A DNA stretch of 27,675 bases from Fusobacterium_C necrophorum. GTDB taxonomy: Bacteria; Fusobacteriota; Fusobacteriia; Fusobacteriales; Fusobacteriaceae. Positions 8,560-16,242 of the stretch are shown piece by piece. How positions within the stretch are numbered: position 1 is the first letter of the stretch; the number at the start of each line of letters is the position of its first letter. The translations under genes were made by a program, and so were the position numbers. The notes under the pieces were generated by a model, which had not been told where the DNA came from, did no database searches, and was given only the letters and a program-made list of their open reading frames with translations. Location: assembly GCF_900104395.1 (NCBI RefSeq), contig NZ_FMXX01000037.1; one strand, 5' to 3'.

Positions 8560-9660
8560 ATGAAAATTGGAATTATTTTTGGAACTAGACCAGAAGCAAT
8601 AAAACTAGCTCCAGTATATTATGAATTAAAAAAGAGAAAAATATCTACAAAAATTGTTGTTACAGGACAGCATAAGGAAATGTTATATCAAGTGCTAAAT
8701 GTTTTTGGTATTCAAGTTGATTATGATTTACATATTATGTCATCAGGACAGGGATTGCCAGAGTTAACAGGAAATTTAATGCTAAAATTAAACTCAATTT
8801 TTGGAAAAGAACAATTTGATTATATTTTGGTACAAGGAGATACTACTTCGGCATATATAGGAGCTTTGACTGCTTTTTATCACAAAATTCCAGTAGGACA
8901 TATTGAGGCAGGGCTTAGAACGTATAATATTTATTCCCCATTTCCTGAAGAAGTTAATCGAAGGATGATTAGTGTAATCTCAAGCATTCATTTTGCTCCT
9001 ACAGATACAAATGTTAAAAATTTAAGATTAGAGAATTATCCGCTTGACAGAATCATAAAGTGTGGAAATACTATTATAGATGCATTAGTGTGGGTAAAAA
9101 CCAACAAATCAGATCTACTCAAAGAAATTAGAAATAAATACAATCTATATAATAAAAGGTATATATTAATAACGATGCACAGAAGAGAAAATTGGGGTAA
9201 GCCTATGGAGAATACATTAACAGCAATTAGAGAATACTTGAAACAGCATGAAGAATTATTTTTGGTTTTTCCTATTCATAAAAATCCCATTGTTAGAAAG
9301 ATAGTACATCAAATCTTTGATAATTTCAATCAAGCTATTCTTTTAGAACCATTAGAATATTTAGATTTTATAGCTGTTATGGATGGAGCTCATTATATTA
9401 TGACAGATTCAGGAGGAATTCAAGAAGAAGCGCCTAGTTTAGGAAAACCAGTTTTAGTTTTAAGAGATACAACAGAAAGACCAGAAGGACTAGAAGCAGG
9501 AACGACTAAATTAATTGGAAACAGTCCAGCTGAAATAACTAAATATATGAAATTATTAGAAGGAGATTTGTATCATAATATGGCGAGTAGAAAAAACCCT
9601 TATGGAGATGGGCATGCAGCTAATATAATAGTTTCTTATCTAGTAAATAATAAAGGATAG
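8560..9660 (+). CDS. wecB: UDP-N-acetylglucosamine 2-epimerase (non-hydrolysing)
   Basis: A 366-residue cytosolic enzyme that interconverts UDP-GlcNAc and UDP-ManNAc. The family signatures are all present: IIFGTRPEAIKLAPV at residues 5-19, VQGDTTSA, GHIEAGLR, FPEEVNRRM, and the C-terminal TDSGGIQEEAPSLGKPV with RDTTERPEG. Its length and intact motifs fit WecB/MnaA rather than the hydrolysing NeuC type, which is a related alternative because NeuC shares the fold. The product would feed a ManNAc or ManNAcA residue in the plus-strand glycan. It might also indirectly supply ManNAc for sialic acid; that is speculation. For the start see the unusual leader at 8524-8547. An AAAGGA at its 3' end serves the next gene. 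Confidence 0.92.
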   Translation: MKIGIIFGTRPEAIKLAPVYYELKKRKISTKIVVTGQHKEMLYQVLNVFGIQVDYDLHIMSSGQGLPELTGNLMLKLNSIFGKEQFDYILVQGDTTSAYIGALTAFYHKIPVGHIEAGLRTYNIYSPFPEEVNRRMISVISSIHFAPTDTNVKNLRLENYPLDRIIKCGNTIIDALVWVKTNKSDLLKEIRNKYNLYNKRYILITMHRRENWGKPMENTLTAIREYLKQHEELFLVFPIHKNPIVRKIVHQIFDNFNQAILLEPLEYLDFIAVMDGAHYIMTDSGGIQEEAPSLGKPVLVLRDTTERPEGLEAGTTKLIGNSPAEITKYMKLLEGDLYHNMASRKNPYGDGHAANIIVSYLVNNKG

Positions 9661-9665
9661 ATAAT

Positions 9666-10665
9666 ATGAGAGAATTAAAAGAAAAAGATATACTTTTCCT
9701 ACAAGGGATTGGAATTTTATTGGTTGTTTTGGGACATTCTGGGCAACAAGAAATGACATATTTGAAAAAGTTTATTTATAGCTTTCATATGCCACTATTT
9801 ATGTTTATATCAGGATATTTATTTTATTTTAAAGATTCTAATACTATAAAGTTATCATATTTTAATTTTGTAAAAAATAAGTTTATTAGATTGATAGCAC
9901 CTTATTTTATAATTTCTTCAATGGCATACATTCCTAAATATTTTTTACAATACTTTGCAATGAGAAAAATAAATTTGAATATTGAAGCTTATATTCATAG
10001 TATTCTGTATCCTTGGGATAATCCTATAGTATTTTTTTGGTTTTTACCAACTATATTTATTATTCTAGTTTTATCTTTTGGAATCACACGAATAATTTCT
10101 AAGAGATATCTTCTCACATTTTTATTTTTTAGCCTTTTATTATCAATAGCTTCTAAGAAATATATTTTGATAAATTTTCTCAATATTTCTGGAGTTTTTT
10201 ACTATTTATTCTTTTTTATTCTTGGAAGCATTTATTGCCGATATAAAAATTACATCAATTCCTTTTTAGAAGCAAGACAAAATTTATTTTATTATATTTC
10301 TTTTTTCTTTTTATGTTTAAATTGTTTTTTTTTTGGAAGAAGATTTTGGAGTAATTTACAATATCACAGTATCTATTTTGGGAATTATATTCATGTTATT
10401 ATTGGAGAAAAAATATTCTAAATATAAAAAAAATTATATTGATTTCTTGTATGGAAAATCTTATACAATATATTTGTTTTCATGGTTTCCACAAGTACTT
10501 ATTAGGATCATAGCTTATCAAATACTCGGATTATCAGAATGGATTGTGACACCTATTTCGTTTATATCTGGAGTGTTTATACCATATTTGTTGAATATTT
10601 TAATAGTAAAACTAACTTCTCAATACCCTAAATACGGTTTTTTAAAAATTATATTTGGAATTTGA
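9666..10665 (+). pseudogene. Acyltransferase-3 family membrane O-acyltransferase, frame broken at a T10 tract (off state?)
   Basis: The 5' part (9666-10421) encodes the start of an acyltransferase-3 protein. ILLVVLGHSG carries the catalytic-type histidine (His24), followed by FHMPLFMFISGYLF (40-53) and several membrane helices. The frame then passes through ten T bases (10325-10334) into a short nonsense tail ending at 10421. Directly after the tract the next frame continues with family-like sequence (EEDFGVIYNI, then more helices and FIPYLLNIL) to a stop at 10663-10665. Removing one T (T9) joins the halves into one protein of about 332 residues, the usual size for an O-acetyltransferase that decorates surface glycans. 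This may be phase variation by slipped-strand mispairing, a fixed mutation, or a homopolymer sequencing error. Start 9666 has AAAGGA overlapping the wecB stop. Confidence 0.8.
10325..10334 (+). repeat. T10 homopolymer tract, likely contingency locus
   Basis: Ten consecutive T bases lie between TG and GG inside the acyltransferase gene, exactly where the coding frame switches. It is the longest single-base run I noticed inside a gene in the window; other coding runs are 8 or 9 long and leave their frames intact. Confidence 0.8.
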
Positions 10666-10696
10666 TATATTGTTTTTTTGTCAAATTACTTTTTTT
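10659..10696 (+). terminator. Weak AT-rich hairpin plus T run after the acyltransferase
   Basis: AATTTGA (10659-10665, including the stop codon) pairs perfectly with TCAAATT (10681-10687), followed after two bases by seven T bases (10690-10696). The stem is short and AT-rich with a 15-base loop, so a rho-independent terminator is possible but weak. Confidence 0.3.
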
Positions 10697-10728
10697 ACAT
10701 TGATAAACTATAGAAAAGGATAGGAAAT

Positions 10729-11297
10729 ATGCTTACAAAGCGAGTATTAGATATTGTATTTTCATTAATAGGGATTTTCATATTCTCATAATTAATGTAT
10801 TTTTTACAGTTTGTATTAAAAATTAGTTCAAGAGAGCTTATTTTTTCTTACAAAACAGGTTAACAAAAGCTGAGAAAATTTTTACAATATATAAGTTTAG
10901 AAGTTTAAATGTTGATTTTGATACACAGGCTATCGGAATTCAAATATATGCTAATCATGATTCGATTAGTTTCATTGGAAAAATAATGAGAAAGACAACA
11001 ATTGAGGAACTTCCTCAATTGTTTAATGTATTAAAAGGCGATATGAGTCTCATTGGTCCAAGACCGGAACTTCCAAGAAGACTTTCTTTTTATTCTAAAA
11101 AAGATAGAGGAGTTTTTCAACTGAGAAGTGGGATTTCTTCTCCCGCAAGTATCTTATTTTCAGACGAAGAAGTATTAATGCAAAAAGTAAAAAATCCTGA
11201 AAAGTTTTATACAGAACAAATTTTACCATATAAAAACAGAACTGAATTTATGTTATATAAAAAATAGAACAGAACATTTTTCGGAGATATTTATTTA
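10729..11297 (+). pseudogene. Decayed initiating sugar transferase, truncated by the IS element
   Basis: This is a degenerate second copy, in inverted orientation, of the intact sugar transferase at 25736-26416. Similarity begins just upstream of the ATG (shared AAGGATAGGAAATATG leader) and continues to 11297, where the insertion element starts. The frame is broken by a TAA after codon 20 (10789-10791, where the intact copy has a proline codon), by small deletions soon after, and by another change near 11260. The longest surviving piece (10986-11267) still encodes KTTIEELPQLFNVLKGDMSL and IGPRPELPRR. The last part, corresponding to the final 40 residues or so of the intact protein, is missing. 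It can no longer make a working enzyme. Confidence 0.88.
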
Positions 11298-11358
11298 GGT
11301 TCTTTGTCAAATAGTGTTGGTGAAAAAATAATAATAAAATCGCTAGGGGAGGAATCTT

Positions 11359-12205
11359 TTAGATTTTTCCCTCTTTTAATATGCTGTTAGGACTACAAAT
11401 TAAGATTCTTCTGTGCAAGTTTTGAAAACTTTTGTAACCATATGAAATCCGTTTCATCAACTTAATCTTTTGATGGAAGCCTTCTACAATTCCATTTGAG
11501 AAAGGACTGTCAATACTGTTTAAAATTTGGAAAGTAAGTTTTCTGTATGTCTTTAAAGTACGTGCTAAATGAAGATTATCACATCCTTTGTACTTCTCTA
11601 ATANNNNNNNNNNNNNNNNNNNNNNNNNNNNNNNNNNNNNNNNNNNNNNNNNNNNNNNNNNNNNNNNNNNNNNTTGCTTGTAAAAATGCCCTAGAGATTA
11701 ATTGGACGATATGGAATCTATCTAAAATGATTTGCGCATTGGGAAATAATTTTGGCAATATTTGTAAGTAAGGTTCGTATAAATCTGTTGTGATAACCTG
11801 AACTTTTTTACGTTCTTCCATAGGAAAGGTCTGAAAAAAATCAATCAAGGGATCCTTTCTTCTATCTTCTAAAATATCTACAATCTCGCGCTTTTGTAAA
11901 TCTACTAAAATGACAGACATATTTCCCGAAGCCTGTTTTGTAGATTTGAATTCATCGATTCCTAAATGAGTAGGAAGCGTTTTGGGATGTTTCTTTTCAA
12001 AATCATAGTACGGGAAAAGACTTCTTTTCACAGTAGAAGAAGAGACTCGAAATCTTTTTGCAATATCTTTTTCTGAGATAATATTTTTGGATTCTAATGC
12101 GATGGAAAGTTTAACACTGTCTGCAATACTACAGTATTTTCTGACAAAATTAGTAGAGGCAGAAAATGTTTTTGAACAACTTTTACAAAGGAAACAAAAG
12201 ATCAT
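11359..12205 (-). pseudogene. ISL3-family transposase, 5'-truncated and interrupted by an assembly gap
   Basis: Upstream of the gap (12205 down to 11674) the minus strand encodes FLCKSCSKTF, the second half of the ISL3 zinc finger, an HTH region (SEKDIAKRFRVSSSTVKR), and the DDE-type core (HLGIDEFKSTKQ, ITTDLYEPY, ILDRFHIVQL). Downstream of the gap another frame gives LARTLKTYRKLTFQILNSID, then SPFSNGIVEGFHQKIKLMKR and a stop at 11359-11361, the usual ISL3 C-terminus. An in-frame TAG lies five codons before the 12205 ATG, and the normal N-terminus with the first cysteine pair is missing. Comparison with the family suggests more residues are absent at the gap than 70 bases allow, so the gap length and the frame across it are not trustworthy. 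Confidence 0.85.
11604..11673. other. Assembly gap (70 N)
   Basis: Seventy unknown bases lie inside the transposase gene. The adjacency of the plus-strand and minus-strand clusters depends on this scaffold join across a repeat-prone element. Confidence 0.98.
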
Positions 12206-12243
12206 TACAAAAATAAACTAACTATATAAAATCAATAGAAAAA

Positions 12244-12957
12244 TTAAAAAATTTTTAAATTATGCAATTCTTTCAAATACAATTCTACCTTACGAATATC
12301 TAAATATTCATCAATATCCACTGTATATTTTCTATCCATAATATATGCCAATTTTCCATCATTTAAACTGGTATCTTTATTCAAATTTTCATCTATTTTT
12401 TGAATATAGATAGCTCCGTCTACTTTATAAAAGCTGGGAAAATCCTGTCTTCTTATGGTGCTATTGACATTCAATAAATTTTGTAAAGTGCCATCGGTAT
12501 TCAAAGTTCTCATCAAAATCGGGTGCTCTTCCACTTCCGAAACGCTAACCAAAGAAGTACCGTTTTCCGAAATTATCTTGGAAATCGCTTCATCGATATG
12601 CCAAGATTTTCTAAGAGGACTTGTACATTGTAGAATTACTACATAATCATAAGTTTCTCGAATATTTTTTAAAGTATCTATAGTATGTAAAATACAATCT
12701 ATTGTCTTGGAATCATCTTGGGCTAATTCGACAGGGCGTAAAAAAGGAACTTCTCCTCCATATTGTTCCGCTACTTTCTTAATTTCAAAATCTTCTGTGG
12801 ATACAATTATTCTATCTAAATATTTGGAATGTTGAGCTGACTTTAAAGTATACACAATCAGTGGAAGCCCGTCCAACATAGTAATATTCTTTTTAGGAAT
12901 CCCCTTACTTCCACCTCTTGCCGGAATTACTGCTAAAATCCTTTTATTTTGATACAT
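12244..12957 (-). CDS. neuA: CMP-sialic acid synthetase-like cytidylyltransferase (NeuA family)
   Basis: A 237-residue cytidylyltransferase. IPARGGSKGIPKKN at residues 11-24 is the CTP-binding signature of acylneuraminate cytidylyltransferases, and QCTSPLR (110-116), RRQDFPSFYKVDGAIYI and the C-terminal VDIDEYLD also fit. It activates a nonulosonic acid as its CMP derivative in the cytosol. Neu5Ac is the simplest guess given the GT52 and GT12 genes beside it, but legionaminic or pseudaminic acid activators belong to the same family. No neuB or neuC gene is in the window, so the sugar must come from elsewhere in the genome or from uptake. The start is supported by AGAGGG upstream. It is the last gene of the minus cluster, 23 bases after the GT12 gene. 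Confidence 0.85.
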   Translation of the reverse strand: MYQNKRILAVIPARGGSKGIPKKNITMLDGLPLIVYTLKSAQHSKYLDRIIVSTEDFEIKKVAEQYGGEVPFLRPVELAQDDSKTIDCILHTIDTLKNIRETYDYVVILQCTSPLRKSWHIDEAISKIISENGTSLVSVSEVEEHPILMRTLNTDGTLQNLLNVNSTIRRQDFPSFYKVDGAIYIQKIDENLNKDTSLNDGKLAYIMDRKYTVDIDEYLDIRKVELYLKELHNLKIF

Positions 12958-12980
12958 ACATCATCCCTCTATTCCTTATC

Positions 12981-13925
12981 TTACTTTTTAAAATTTTTAC
13001 AAAATTCTAAAATTCTCGTTTCATCTAACATATCCTCAGAAATATGAAATTTCTTTTTTAATTTAAGAGAAATTTCAAAATCACTGAATGGAGTAAAATA
13101 TCTACGTTCTAAACATTTTCCAATTTTCATAAAAGGAAAGTGCCAGTTTATTAAGTCTGTATAATAAATTTTTCTTTGAAAGAATAAATCCTCTGTTTCA
13201 TTTTCCAAGTATTCCCAAGCGAAAAAACTTCCATTTTCTTTATAGCCACTAGAAAACTTGAAAACTAAGTTAGTATTTTTTAAAAGTAACCAATCGTCAG
13301 GAGCAGCGATTGTGTAGATATTAATAAAAAATAACTGTTTATTTTCATAATGCAAATTCATTCTGGTAAAAGAAAGCATATCCTTATCCTCTTTTATAAG
13401 ATAAGGAAGCTGTGCTAATTTTTCCGTATCAAAGACATGATCACAATCAATCTTCATCATCCAAATATTTTTGGGAAGTTTTGATAAAACTGCATTACAA
13501 TAACTATCTACTCTATTTTCAACAGGAATAGCTGAAATATCCTGATATCTCATGTCATTTGCCGGAATCACTTCATGTTCATATTGAAAAGAAATAAAGC
13601 CCGGATTTTTCTTACAGAAATCTAAAATGAAGGCTTCCGTTCCATCATCTTCCTCCTCTTTCAGCTTATTGTATCCAATGACCCCTTTTTGAATTACCGG
13701 TAATATACTATTCAAACAACTTTCTATCGTTTTTATTTCATTTTTGGCTCTCACAAAAGCCCAAATTTCAATAGGTTCTTCCCGATATTTCACTCCTAAT
13801 TTTCTATAATTCCATTGCATTTGGGTGTCTATCTTCTTTCTTAGAATTATAACAATCTTCTTCAACATTCCCAAAGTACCAATTCGTTTTTTGACCTTCC
13901 TCAAACGTGCAAATAATTTATACAT
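12981..13925 (-). CDS. GT12 family glycosyltransferase, CgtA-like beta-1,4-N-acetylgalactosaminyltransferase
   Basis: A 314-residue protein resembling Campylobacter jejuni CgtA, the GalNAc transferase that builds GM2-type ganglioside mimics. Shared features recalled from the family are WAFVRAKNE (residues 55-63), SILPVIQKGVIGYN (73-86), the FILDFCKKNPGFI segment, MKIDCDHVFDTEKL with the DxD-like DCD (160-162), and WHFPFMK (261-267). CgtA acts on a galactose that usually already carries sialic acid. The flanking NeuA-like and GT52 genes therefore support a sialylated acceptor. The N-terminal 35 residues are basic and amphipathic, suggesting peripheral membrane binding. The start has AAGGAG nearby. 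Substrate assignment is inference from homology and context. Confidence 0.78.
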   Translation of the reverse strand: MYKLFARLRKVKKRIGTLGMLKKIVIILRKKIDTQMQWNYRKLGVKYREEPIEIWAFVRAKNEIKTIESCLNSILPVIQKGVIGYNKLKEEEDDGTEAFILDFCKKNPGFISFQYEHEVIPANDMRYQDISAIPVENRVDSYCNAVLSKLPKNIWMMKIDCDHVFDTEKLAQLPYLIKEDKDMLSFTRMNLHYENKQLFFINIYTIAAPDDWLLLKNTNLVFKFSSGYKENGSFFAWEYLENETEDLFFQRKIYYTDLINWHFPFMKIGKCLERRYFTPFSDFEISLKLKKKFHISEDMLDETRILEFCKNFKK

Positions 13926-13937
13926 AAGTATAGCTCC

Positions 13938-15200
13938 TTAGAATATTTTTTGAATTTGATAAAAACTTCTCCATTGTATCCAAGCATGTTCTCGATAACT
14001 CGGAATAAAAAAATCCAATAAGAATAGAGTAATAAAATTTGTAATAACTGTAGCAAAAGCTGCTCCGTTTATTCCATAACGGGGGATTAAAAACCAATTT
14101 AATAAGATATTTCCCATCAATCCTATCAGAGTTTTTACAAAATTCATTTTTGTTTTTCCTATGATAGTAATATGAGAAATTTGAAAAGAAGCATTCGCTT
14201 TCCATAGAATCGCAAACATTAAAATCCCATATATGGCAATGGCATTTTCATATTCTTTGGAATATACCATGAAAAATACTTTTTTTAGAATAAAATAAGA
14301 AACAATCCCTCCATATAAATACACTTGAGTGCTCATTGTAGTAAATTTTTGATATTTTTTCATGTATTTCTTTCTATTTTTTTGATACAATCTTAACATT
14401 TTGGGAAAGATAGAAACTGTAATAGGATGAATAAATAGTAAAGTCATATTGGCTAAAGAAACTCCAATCGAATAAATCCCCACTGCTTCTTTTCCTAACA
14501 AATTTCCAAGCATAACCTTATCTAATTGCGTATAAGCTACAAAAGAAATATGAGTAATCCAAAGATACATACTGTCTTTCAGAATATGTTTTAAAAGAGA
14601 AGCACTATATTGAAATACTTGATCATATTTTTGCTTCCAAAATAGAATACTCATTACAATAAATTTAATGAGATTTTCTAAAATACGAATATACAGTACT
14701 TCTATTATTGTCATATTCCGATACATTACATAGAATTGTACACAATAGGAAATTGTTGTCAAGATATTCATGGACAAAATAACTTTAGATAACTCTAAAC
14801 GATACTCAAAATAAGAAGAAATTACAGAACTTAATTTAGAAAGGCAAGAAGAAATCAACAATAAACATAACAAAGTGGCAAACAAAGTATTATCGTAATT
14901 TATAAGAATAAAAACAGCTAATAAAGAGGAAATAACAATGGAAAATATTAAATGAGTAAACACCGTTCTGGTGTCTTTTCTATAAAATATTTTAAGTACT
15001 CCTATATTCGGTAATTCCAATAGTAAAATAATGAAAGCAGCATAAGAAGAAGCCAACGCATAACTTCCATTTATCTTTGTTCCATAATAATTCGCAATTT
15101 TTACTCCTATAAAAAACTGTAAAAATAGGAAATACACTCTATCAAACAACATCCATATAGAATTTTTTAGTATTTTATTTTCTTTCACCTTCGGCTCCAT
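13938..15200 (-). CDS. Wzx-type polysaccharide flippase (second)
   Basis: A 420-residue membrane protein with about 12 hydrophobic helices in the MVF/MATE-like polysaccharide exporter family. The N-terminus (NSIWMLFDRVYFLFLQFFIG), YYGTKINGSYALASSY, LDKVMLGNLLGKEAVGIYS and GINGAAFATVITN are characteristic. It is distinct in length and sequence from the flippase at 7010-8506, which implies a second lipid-linked glycan made by the minus cluster. It lies between the GT12 and GT52 genes with 12- and 23-base gaps, so it belongs to that module. I see no strong Shine-Dalgarno before ATG 15200, so expression may depend on coupling. Confidence 0.87.
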   Translation of the reverse strand: MEPKVKENKILKNSIWMLFDRVYFLFLQFFIGVKIANYYGTKINGSYALASSYAAFIILLLELPNIGVLKIFYRKDTRTVFTHLIFSIVISSLLAVFILINYDNTLFATLLCLLLISSCLSKLSSVISSYFEYRLELSKVILSMNILTTISYCVQFYVMYRNMTIIEVLYIRILENLIKFIVMSILFWKQKYDQVFQYSASLLKHILKDSMYLWITHISFVAYTQLDKVMLGNLLGKEAVGIYSIGVSLANMTLLFIHPITVSIFPKMLRLYQKNRKKYMKKYQKFTTMSTQVYLYGGIVSYFILKKVFFMVYSKEYENAIAIYGILMFAILWKANASFQISHITIIGKTKMNFVKTLIGLMGNILLNWFLIPRYGINGAAFATVITNFITLFLLDFFIPSYREHAWIQWRSFYQIQKIF

Positions 15201-15223
15201 TGATTTTTATTTCAAAATTTTTC

Positions 15224-16183
15224 TTAAATATAAACATTCCTTTTCATGATATTTTCTGTTGCTCCAAATCTTCTTAATAGTTTTTCATTGACTTCTGTTC
15301 CATAAAAATCTATTTCTACACTATTCTCAAATATCATAACAGAAGTTGAAAACAAAGTTATCACTTTTTCAAAAGGAATATTGAAAATAAACAATAGCTC
15401 TGCCGGAAATTTGGCATTTAATATAGCAATTTCTGGAAATATCTTACTATAATCTGTAGTTTCCCTAGGATGAGTTTTAATAATCAACTTCTTTTTATCA
15501 TAATTTTTAATTACTTTTTTATAAATATCTATTTTTTCTTCTTCACTAATAACAGAGTCCTCCGATAAAGGTTGAGTGAACAAAATATAATTTTTTGCAG
15601 ACAGATTTTTCATTTTCTCTATACTAAAATCAAATATCTTCAAAATTTTTGTTTTTTCTTCTTCTGTTTTTTTCTTCCATAGCTCTTTTAAGTTTATAAG
15701 TTCAACTTTATGTCTTATCTCATGAGGAATATTTTCTTTTTTTGTCAAATATATTTTTGTTACTGTATTCTCCATTCCATTCCAACGTTTTCTTCTTAAC
15801 ATCTTATTCAAAAAATATCTCTTTTTATATTTCGCTTGCTCTATATAAAAAGTAGAATAAAGTCCCAATCCATCTTCCACTAAATGATAGTTATATTTTA
15901 AGAAATAATCTTTTCCTATAATATGATCCTGCCCTATAATCAGATTGGTATCTAACTTTTTATATTTTATTACTCTATGAAGCCTATATCTTAAATAAAA
16001 ATCATAATATAAAATTCTAAAAGGAAATCTCATTTTTTTTACTTTCATATAAAAAACCTGTTCAGGAGCAACATTTACTTTTAAATCTGAAGTCAAAAAA
16101 AAGAAAGTTTCCTCTATCTTTATTTCAGGCAACAATAAGTAGATAAAAAGACCATAATAGCTACCGATATGACAAATTTGCAC
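15224..16183 (-). CDS. GT52 family glycosyltransferase, probable LOS alpha-2,3-sialyltransferase
   Basis: A 319-residue protein with the pattern of GT52 (Neisseria Lst, Haemophilus LsgB). It has an N-terminal CHIGSYYGLFIYLLL, YHLVEDGLGLYS with the EDG at 103-105, IIKTHPRETTDYS (234-246, where Lst has HPRQTYG) and VITLFSTSVMIF (274-285, where Lst has YTFFSGAALTM). Lst-type enzymes transfer sialic acid from CMP-Neu5Ac to terminal galactose. Some GT52 members transfer other sugars, so the neighbouring NeuA-like gene is important support. It has a GTG start at 16183 preceded by GGGAG at the right distance. The C-terminal end is short relative to Lst, which carries an N-terminal anchor that this protein lacks. 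Confidence 0.72.
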   Translation of the reverse strand: MQICHIGSYYGLFIYLLLPEIKIEETFFFLTSDLKVNVAPEQVFYMKVKKMRFPFRILYYDFYLRYRLHRVIKYKKLDTNLIIGQDHIIGKDYFLKYNYHLVEDGLGLYSTFYIEQAKYKKRYFLNKMLRRKRWNGMENTVTKIYLTKKENIPHEIRHKVELINLKELWKKKTEEEKTKILKIFDFSIEKMKNLSAKNYILFTQPLSEDSVISEEEKIDIYKKVIKNYDKKKLIIKTHPRETTDYSKIFPEIAILNAKFPAELLFIFNIPFEKVITLFSTSVMIFENSVEIDFYGTEVNEKLLRRFGATENIMKRNVYI

Positions 16184-16242
16184 TTATATACTCCCTTCAT
16201 GATTTCATTTTGAAGAATTTTTACTCTCTTTCTTCTTCATCT

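Larger units (their letters stand above)
11298..12210 (-). mobile_element. ISL3-family insertion sequence remnant
   Basis: The element has a recognisable end at 11298, GGTTCTTTGTCAAATAGTG, which resembles ISL3-family terminal repeats, and it starts exactly where the sugar transferase similarity stops. Its minus-strand transposase lacks the N-terminus, and no matching inverted repeat is visible before the neuA-like gene at 12244, so the distal end is deleted; 12210 is approximate. The copy cannot move by itself. It contains the 70-N gap at 11604-11673. Confidence 0.78.

Noticed and set aside
11547..11771. Plus-strand open stretch across the N gap
   Set aside because: It depends on unknown bases and lies opposite a recognisable transposase.
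13918..14205. Minus-strand open stretch overlapping the second flippase in another frame
   Set aside because: The flippase frame has clear family motifs; this one is low-complexity and has no start signal.
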